Of a stretch of 64,000 nucleotides of DNA, positions 57,401-64,000 are shown in pieces (position 1 is the first letter of the stretch; the number at the start of each line of letters is the position of its first letter). The notes under the pieces are model-generated. The model did not search any database. It was not told the DNA's origin and saw nothing but the letters and a program-made list of their open reading frames with translations. The stretch is from assembly GCA_963978545.1 (NCBI GenBank), contig OZ021729.1, positions 14,225,501 to 14,289,500 of the forward strand. The letters are read 5' to 3'. The position numbers were made by a program, and so were the translations under genes. The stretch is from Linyphia triangularis. Taxonomy: Eukaryota; Arthropoda; Arachnida; Araneae; Linyphiidae.

Positions 57401-58849
57401 ATAATTGAATATTTCAATCATAAATATAAATGACTAACATAAAATGTTATTTAAATAATGAATTTTAGTTTTGGTAGAAAATAAATTCGGCAAAACCTTC
57501 AAGAGAACTAAAACGAAGCTTCATTATTTAAATAATAACATACTTTGAATATTCTGCGTTGGGGATGGCAAACACATTTATATGGATTGAAATATTTTAA
57601 ATAATTTTTCAATTGTAAAAAAAAAAAAAAAAAAAAAAAAAATTACCCATAAAATGAGGTTTCATTGCTACGCTAAATATAAAAAGATGCAGATGGTATA
57701 GTGGATCATATATATGCATACTCAGAAGCGGATTTAGACGTCAGTCAAGAGAGAGGATAGGTTGCTACAATCACCAACATAGTTGTAAAGATGGTGAAAC
57801 AGGATGAGATGGGGAGGGGGGGGGGGCAGCCTAATTTTGTTTTCTGTATAACTCATATACCTAATTCTCTAAAATCGAATTAATTAAAAAGAAAAATTAT
57901 ATTTTTATGATAATTAACTTAAAAAAAAGTATATAACCAATTGAGCTTTTCCATTCGAAGAGACCTGGTATCATCAAAACAAAATACGTCTTCAAATATT
58001 TTTTGAAAAATCACGATTCTGTTTAAAAATTAATTTATTGAGAAAAACTTGCTTTTATATTTGAAAAATAAAGGGTAAAATTAAATGATCTTACCCAGAC
58101 TTTTTGTTAAAAAATTAGTGCCCTTTCGCCTCTTATAATTGTAGTTTTCTGTACATTTTCTCTGGCTCCAAATTCAATTCCCTGTCATTACCTTGTACGT
58201 TTACACAGCAGCAAATTCCAACACTGCTTGGGATAGTTCAAGCTCGACTACTGACTGTAGAGTATTACTTTTTCACAACACACAAAGTGGAACATTCCTT
58301 ATAGAATTTGATACCCATAAACAAGGAGAAAGAGACCCCTCCCCCCCTTACAAACACAGGAAGTGAAGGACCTGGCTGCAAGCTTTTAGATGTTCTTTTC
58401 AAGGTCTCCGAGAAAGGGGTCGTTTATCCTCCAATATTCTTCAAGGTCATTATGATGGAGTCTTATTAGAGAGATGGGCGATGGGCGTTTTTATTGACAT
58501 TTTCGCGAGTTCATGGCAAGAAAGCTGTTGCACCACTTACAATAGTTAATATTGTGAAGTTAATAAATGCTTTTATTTGACTTGAATTTTTTAAATATAA
58601 TTTTACAGAAATTACACAACAAAATAATATTATCAAGCCTATACATAAGTGGGACCACTGTCCAAAAAGTGAGGGGGCCCGGGCCCCCCCTGGCCCCCTG
58701 CACCAGCCGCCACTGATGGACATACTAGCGCCATCTATTGCATTTATAATAAATGAATAACTGTTACTTAGAAAATTAGGTAACTGTTAGTTCGCGTGAG
58801 TTTAAGTATCAATAACTTTTAACTGTTATTAAAATATGGCTCATCCCTA
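54496..58849. mobile_element. hAT-type element (4.35 kb) with 8-bp duplication
   Basis: CTCCATAG at 54488-54495 and 58850-58857 flanks it exactly. Ends TAGGGATGAGCTTAACAGTT and GGCTCATCCCTA are inverted. An 8-bp duplication with TAG/CTA ends is the hAT signature. No transposase frame was recognised. Without the nested element it is about 2.06 kb. Near 56280-56400 there is an inverted repeat ('aatatcagaatcacgat') around a short tandem repeat. Confidence 0.9.
56431..58715. mobile_element. Second hAT-type element (2.29 kb) nested in the first
   Basis: ATGGACAT at 56423-56430 and 58716-58723 flanks it exactly. Ends CAGTGGCGGCTCGTG and CACCAGCCGCCACTG are inverted with one mismatch. Just inside, AGTGAGGGGGCCC occurs on both sides. 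No transposase frame; the interior is AT-rich with poly-A and poly-G runs. Confidence 0.92.
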
Positions 58850-59223
58850 CTCCATAGTTCATGAATTCGGCGTGACACATAAAGTCGCAGGTCGGCATCG
58901 TAATCGAGAGTGTGTGTGGTCTGAAATGACGCTCTGCTTTTATGCATAACCCAACGCATGCGCAGTGACCACTTCTTGGTCGTATTCTCAATGTGCGTGT
59001 GACCATTCCCAACGTTGAGGCCAATCAAAATTCCCAACGTTAGATTAATGCATGACCAACGTTGGGCATAGCACTCAATGGCCAACTTGAAACAAACTAA
59101 GGATGGAAAGTATTTTTGCTCAAAAAAATATAGGAGAGAACCCCTGGGGAGAGGGGGGGGGGAGCTTTCGCATTATTTTTTAGTTTAAATACACAGACAC
59201 CTGGGTAAAAAGTAAAGCAGGCA

Positions 59224-59229
59224 TTTATT
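59224..59229 (-). terminator. Polyadenylation signal of novel-family gene 2
   Basis: AATAAA on the minus strand, about 20 bases after the TAA at 59251-59253. Confidence 0.6.
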
Positions 59230-59250
59230 TACAAAATATGTACATAAAAT

Positions 59251-59755
59251 TTACATGGTCCAATAACGATTGGGGCCAGCTTGGCGTTGCAAGTACAGTT
59301 TATCAGTAACAGCACGGCAAATGGCCAGAATGTCTGGCTTGTCAGTGGGGAGTTAAAACTTGTCCTCGAGGATTTTGGCGCCCATTAACTTCAAGTCCTC
59401 GAAGAATTCGGTCAGGTAGTGGAATGTAGTCGAGTCCGTCATGGCGACCCCAAAGGGCCATCCACATTCGTTAAGATCAGGAAAAAAATAATTCTTTAAA
59501 AAATCCTTGAAGTGGTCCAGGTCCACTTCTTGGACACTATCAGGCTCAGATTCATTGGGAAAAGGGTTAAAAGGCATGTTGAGGTTCCTCTGAATATACT
59601 CGTAGGTAAACTGGCTCAGGGAGGCATCCTTTAGCTTAACTCCAAAGAAGCAATTGGAATCGTACACATCAACGAAATAAATTTTTCGGGGGATATACTG
59701 GCCCTTTTATCGAAAGAACTCTGCTTGGCACACGACACACGTAGTCAATGGACAT
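59251..59755 (-). pseudogene. Novel-family gene 2 (paralogue of gene 1)
   Basis: The ATG at 59755 aligns with the ATG of gene 1. DYVC near the start, then, after a one-base shift in a C5 run (about 59690), RKIYFVDVYD, LSQFTYEYIQRNL, DHFKDFLKNYFF and, past a TAA at 59353-59355, DKPDILAICRAV and AGPNRYWTM to TAA at 59251-59253. The stop at 59353 and the downstream 33 codons are in one frame. The protein family is not recognised. Frameshift plus stop indicate decay, unless the C run is an assembly error and the stop is read through. Confidence 0.6.
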
Positions 59756-59757
59756 GC

Positions 59758-60054
59758 TGTAGCAGCTAGTCAAACAAGTTGTTTGATGACTGCCTGGATT
59801 CCTAACGTGAGGGTACCAAATGATCAGCAAGTTTGGTAGTTCAAATAATCCCAAGTACTGAATATCTTGGTTAATGGCCAGAGATTCCAGCAACCAGTGT
59901 AACAGATGGTACAGTTGGTCGAAGGAAGAAAAGGGGAGCAGTCAGTTCAGAGATGTGAGGAAAGAAATGTTCTGGGCTCGGAACCTATATAGAAAGAAGA
60001 AAAAAATAATAGTTTGTTAGAACCAGGTTTTTTTTTTTTTTTTTTTTTTTTTAC
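59758..60054 (-). pseudogene. Upstream coding remnant with a candidate 70-nt intron
   Basis: The frame entering gene 2 from upstream reads HWLLESLAINQDIQYLGLFE and further hydrophobic sequence, with one TGA near 59935. A candidate intron runs from 60054 (CAG|GTAAAA) to 59985 (CTATATAG|G), with a GTTCTAAC branch-like motif and pyrimidine tract. I could not show that the frame upstream of it is open, so splicing is provisional. Confidence 0.35.
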
Positions 60055-60247
60055 CTGAGTGACTTTTTCACTTTTCAGTACATACAATTGTAAACCACGT
60101 TAATGTGGTATCATATCCATGGGAACTGGTGTCAGTCGTTGTATGCTCCCTATGATAGCAAAGTAGTGATGGCATCTGACTCTGCGACACGTAGTACAAA
60201 AACTCAGGTCCAGTTTTATCATTGTTTCAGTCTTAACGATTAATGTA

Positions 60248-60460
60248 TCACAGATGTAATTGTTCTAACGAATTTTGGACTCGACATCGTAACACCATAG
60301 TTTGGATAAAGTCTTCTAAATTCTCCTTTGGTATTTAAGAGTGATACTTAAAAAAGATGCGTTTTAAATGATGCGCCTTCAACATCATGTTTACTCGTTT
60401 GGCAGTAGGATCTGGAAACTCTTGACCATATTTTTTTGGTTTTTGCCACGACAATGTCAT
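60248..60460 (-). pseudogene. Short coding unit, ATG at 60460, one internal stop
   Basis: ATG at 60460 directly after a TAG. There are 41 codons (SWQKPKKYGQEFPDPTAKRV ... FFKYHS) to TAA 60335-60337, then 28 more codons in the same frame (PKENLEDFIQTMVLRCR) to TGA 60248-60250. Composition is protein-like and basic. No family is recognised. It continues the pattern of single in-frame stops in this cluster. Confidence 0.4.
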
Positions 60461-61121
60461 CTATTTCCATAAACGTGGTTTTTTGTTAGTTTCATTATCA
60501 CGTTTTATCTTATGCCGGTTTCAGTCATAGAACTTCATAATATCATCGTAGACTAGTAACACAATGCATTTAATATTACTTAAATCACCAAAAAATAACC
60601 ATTTTCACTTTGAAAAAGTTCGATCAAGAAAAAAAAAGACTCAAACCAGAGCAACACAACCTTGCCTTGTTGCAGACGGAGCTATACTGGAAATGCAGGC
60701 GGGATGCGCGCAAGGGTTGGTGTTCCTCGACTCTTTACACTCCACCCATCCATCCCTCTCACTTGCAAACGTGATACATTGTCCTTATATGTATAAAAAA
60801 AGTAAGGTTTATTGGTTGGAATCGTAACTGATACTTTCCTCCTCAAAAAAAAAAAAGGGAAAAAATTAAAATATTGAAGGAAAAAAAATTGAAAAATTGG
60901 GAAAATATCGAAAATTCGGCATCAATCCGGAAGCAGTTAAACTTATCAGAATGCAATCAAATTTCACATGCGTTATTTTGGGATGAAGGGTTATATGAGA
61001 AAACAGCTTTTTTGACCCACCCTAATACGTATATAAGATATCCACCTTTGAAACCTTGTTTTTTAGCAATTGCCACTAAACGTATGACACTCCAAAATAT
61101 GTCCACTAAATGAGAAGACTT

Positions 61122-61320
61122 TTAGTACCGCTTAAGTATCTTTTTATTTTTACTTTCAACACATTTATGGTTACGGCAACAAAACACACAGACTGGTACC
61201 TGGGGAGGATGGGGAAATATGCAAGCACAATTAAATAAAAACACCGCTCACCGTGGCAGCTGGATTAAGACGTCGGTAGATGAGAGCATCAAAAAGTGCC
61301 ACATGGGCAGCGTCCAGCAT
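61122..61320 (-). CDS. Two-exon micro-gene (48 aa) of the novel cluster
   Basis: Exon 1 (61320-61252) runs from ATG through 23 codons to ACG|GTGAGC. Exon 2 (61199-61122) follows CCTCCCCAG and runs 25 codons to TAA. The phases fit and the intron is 52 nt. Exon 1 (MLDAAHVALFDALIYRRLN) is predicted helical. Exon 2 has Cys-rich VPVCVFCCRNHKCVE, possibly half of a zinc site. A promoter lies 140 bp upstream. I do not recognise the family. It is unusually the only unit of the cluster with no stop or shift. Confidence 0.45.
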
Positions 61321-61457
61321 GGCACCACTATATCAGGTACTGCAACGTGGTAAACATAACTGCACACAAAAAAAATAGACGAGACGAACACTAAGGTAAA
61401 TTAACTAACGCGAAACTATAACATTACGAAACTGTACAAAACTACGAAACTATTCGA

Positions 61458-61492
61458 AACTGAGGATTACAACTCAAGTTGCCGGTTTTATA
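61458..61492 (-). promoter_or_regulatory. Core promoter: TATA box plus TCAGTT initiator
   Basis: TATAAAA at 61492-61486 and TCAGTT at 61463-61458 on the minus strand. The predicted start (A at 61461) lies 31 bases from the TATA box, the canonical arthropod spacing. The upstream 60 bp are GC-rich. It would drive the two-exon gene at 61320. Confidence 0.6.
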
Positions 61493-61609
61493 GCGCCGGT
61501 CGCAGGTCCGCACATGCACCGTGCCGTGCCTCTCCTACCGGTCAAAAGACTAACTACAGGTGAATGCGTTAAAAACATGCGCATTGGGAAGAGTGACGTG
61601 CGATGCACC

Positions 61610-62110
61610 GTCACAAACGGCTCACACGATGTTCACCAAAATCGTTATGGTAAAGCCTTTGAAGGTGTTCTAACCATCCTCACCACGGAAATGTAATTAG
61701 AAATACAATAAAGGTTGAAAAAGTTGAAAAACTAATATACTAAAAACACTGAACGGTTTATGTAACGTTAAACGTTTAACACGAAATTATCTTCCGTTGA
61801 GTATCGCCCATCAAAGACTGTTTTTCTTCTGCTCTACTTTCAAGAAAGGATAATATAAGAATTATCGAAAAATATACTTCTAATTTAACCAGTTTGGCCT
61901 TTTTTTTTTTTTTTTTTTTTTATTTTTTTTTTTTTTTTTTTGCCAATTTAAGAATTAACACCAGAAATTTCGCCAAACTCTGGCAAATATTTTTAAATAA
62001 AAAAATATGATAACGATAAATAACACCAATCTATATCAAATTTAAATGCAGTGACCATTATTGTTGTGTAACTTAAAGTTGTGCGATGTTCCACAACCCT
62101 AGTTCAACTT
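61610..62110 (+). repeat. Dispersed repeat R1, copy 6
   Basis: It matches 26540-26880: 'caaaatcgttatgg', 'gaaaaagttgaaaa', a T-rich tract at about 61900-61941, and the end 'gcgatgttccacaaccctag'. Confidence 0.65.
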
Positions 62111-64000
62111 ACATCATGAGCACCGACAGGACTAAGTGTAGGTGCAAGATCATATAACTTTTTAAGGTAGTAGTGTGGTAAATTGGGTTAAAAAAAACGA
62201 TTTCTTTTTTTTTTTTACTTATTTCGAAAGTAAAATAGATTGAGAGTACATTGAAAAAATTTTAGACCGAAATTCGAAATGTTATAATCAATATTTGAGA
62301 GCGTCTCTTTGTTGTTGAGCATCTGATCTTGAAACTTAGATTCGTTTTTCTAGAAACAACGTTTTTCGGTAGACCTGGGTGGAAAAAAAAAATTCAATCT
62401 GACCGATTGCTTTAAAATTTTTGCACGGGACTAGGATCATTTTTCCTTCCATTTTTTTCATTTTAAAGTCCGATTTGTGCCTAAAAAAAATCACTTTTAT
62501 TCTTCGAAGTCAAAAATTTTGTTATTTTCTGATAAAATTTAATAATCCTAGGTCCAACGAGAACGGCAATGGAGAAGTTGCTTATTTTTTAAAAATGGTA
62601 AAAAGCAATAAATTTTAATAAAGAAAGCAAAGCTGATTCCGAATATATGCTATATTGCAGTTAAAAATTTATTTAATTAAATATCGAAAGAAAAAAAAAA
62701 CTGTAAAAACAGTGGAATCGTGACGTAACTGAAAAACGTTTCATCATTAGCTGGTTAGACATGACGTCATAATCCGATGGAAAATTTTATCCTTCATTTT
62801 GTTTACCTACGACGACCTATGAATTTAATAGGAGCTGATATTCGTGGTGTAAAATTGAAAGGTATGTACCCATTTTGCAAACAGTTTTTCATTTGTCTTT
62901 AACTTCATTGAATATGACTTATATTTATTGTAAGATTTTAATTTCAATTATCATTCCATTCAGTTAAACTGCAGAACATTGCAGTAGCCAATTTTTTTAC
63001 AATATTTTCGGAGCTAAAAATTTTACTTTACGAACTATTCGAAGCGAAATACATATTTACCAAGAAACTGCATTCTCGATTAAAATTCATGTTCCAGAAT
63101 CTTCATTTTATTCTTGTACAAGTTAATTTGATTTTTGTACAAGAACCAAATGACTTTTTCCTTGTTTATTAATTTATTGGTGCTATTTCTAAAACTTTAA
63201 GTCCGTTTTTAAATAATTTTTCACTCCTAAGAAAGTTATAAAAACACTAGTTTTTCATAGTACAATTGTATCCAATAGTATTTTTAAAATTGAGGGATTC
63301 AAATAGTAGAAGTTTCCACATTTTTTACTAATAAGTTAAATGTCTGTAACTTGGCGTGCTATGTAAACAACTGCCATGAAAATCCAATAAAGTAAAAAAA
63401 GAAGTTTCCATTATTTTCAATATAGCATTTTTTTTTTTTTTTTAGTTCAGATTCAATTATATTCCCCCAGAAACTTTACTTTCTTATTTTCTAGAACACT
63501 TGTTACCTCTTTGAACAAATTTTACACCTGTTATTTACAAAATTGGCGACATTTATTACTAAAGAAAATAAAATGGATCGTTTTAACAAATTCTTCCAAA
63601 TTGTCAAAGCAGAATTGAAACCAAATAGGATTTAATTTTGTTTATACAATTAATTTAATTGTGTTTGTATATCCCTGTTCAATTAAAACGCTGATTAAAT
63701 TTTCTTTGACTTACTTTTTAAAAAAAAATTTTTAGTTTAGGAAGAACAGTCGGGCGGCGATGTTCGCATACAGTCCACTAGGATGAATTCTTATTAACGT
63801 GAAAGGCTTAAAAAGCTTCTATTTTTATGATTTTTTTCTCATATTTATTTCATGCCCTGCTATATACCTGTAGATGCATTTTTATTTTCTATTCGTCTTT
63901 AACAAATGACATATACTCAAGCTCACAAGCATAGGCAATGCTTTAGTTTCTGGTGAAGTAAATATAGCGTCTGCCATTACATAGTTAATACAATATTTAT
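62111..64000. other. AT-rich sequence without recognisable feature
   Basis: No gene, RNA or defined repeat was recognised. Short open frame 62421-62618 has no features. Confidence 0.45.

Larger units (their letters stand above)
54042..58898 (-). pseudogene. Novel-family gene 1, split by a hAT insertion
   Basis: The ATG is at 58898, with TATA-like ATAAAAG at 58937-58943. The first 41 bases, up to 58858, are in frame with the part from 54495 down when the hAT element and one 8-bp duplication are ignored. That frame is 139 codons to a TAG at 54117-54119, then 24 more to a TGA at 54042-54044. Features: Cys pair near the start (CDFMC), PRFFFVGVYD, LTSFTYEDIQ, FKHYIRHTVV, and GPNRYW at the very end. 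The same landmarks occur in the gene at 59251-59755, including GPNRYW beyond a stop, so the extra 24 codons were once translated or are read through. Function is unknown. Spacing to the next gene is 102 bp. Confidence 0.6.

Noticed and set aside
60564..61113. Two plus-strand frames (87 and 79 codons)
   Set aside because: No domain, Lys-rich AT-derived composition; the second starts at TTG. The coding signal here is on the minus strand.
61122..61199. Nanos-type zinc finger in exon 2 of the 48-residue gene
   Set aside because: Only a VCVFC start resembles it; the remaining Cys/His ligands and the second finger are absent.
1..64000. CRISPR array, operons, bacterial promoters or rRNA
   Set aside because: No regularly spaced short repeats with unique spacers, no Shine-Dalgarno-led gene runs, no rRNA sequence; everything points to a eukaryotic genome.

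Overview
This is a eukaryotic, AT-rich, repeat-dominated window with short introns and AATAAA polyadenylation signals. It has no bacterial gene organisation. It is most likely from an arthropod, probably an arachnid or spider. Grounds: Copia, Gypsy, Tc1, hAT, piggyBac and Helitron remains, a TCAGT-type initiator, and a non-LTR retrotransposon tail whose ASPxHLLxC ... LDLV pattern I associate with spider elements. The lineage is an inference.

Region by region. 1-7,000: dispersed repeats (families called R1 and R2 here), a solo Gypsy-like LTR (3481-4218) and a broken Tc1 transposase (5202-5895). 7,000-13,700: a nested block in which an intact, very young Copia element (7796-12278) sits in one foldback MITE, and a Helitron (12392-13669) carrying a SINE sits at the edge of the next MITE. 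14,000-17,400: another foldback, two candidate host exons on the minus strand and a small spliced THAP-domain gene. 18,000-31,700: dispersed repeats and foldbacks, one clean single-exon ORF with Bcl-2-like BH3 and BH1 features (19769-20161), two SINEs, a second Helitron, a piggyBac-type MITE and a TATCGATA-rich TIR element. 31,700-35,000: a TIR element with a broken THAP domain and a non-LTR tail. 35,900-51,800: an array of diverged direct repeats ending in a 3.3-kb direct duplication, peppered with transposons whose insertion points are proved by empty paralogous copies in the same array. 52,517-52,588: a tRNA-His-like gene.

52,640-61,500 is the part I find most novel. It is a compact run of minus-strand coding units, most with AATAAA just after the stop. 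Two of them (54042-58898 and 59251-59755) encode the same unrecognised protein family. The first is split by a 4.35-kb hAT element, which is itself split by a 2.29-kb hAT element, both with perfect 8-bp target duplications. The upstream unit (61122-61320) has a textbook TATA/Inr promoter and a 52-nt intron. Most members carry single in-frame stops, so the cluster looks like a decaying endogenous viral element or a decaying lineage-specific gene family. The data do not decide between these.

The only clearly intact large gene is the Copia polyprotein. Most other open frames are chance translations of repeats.
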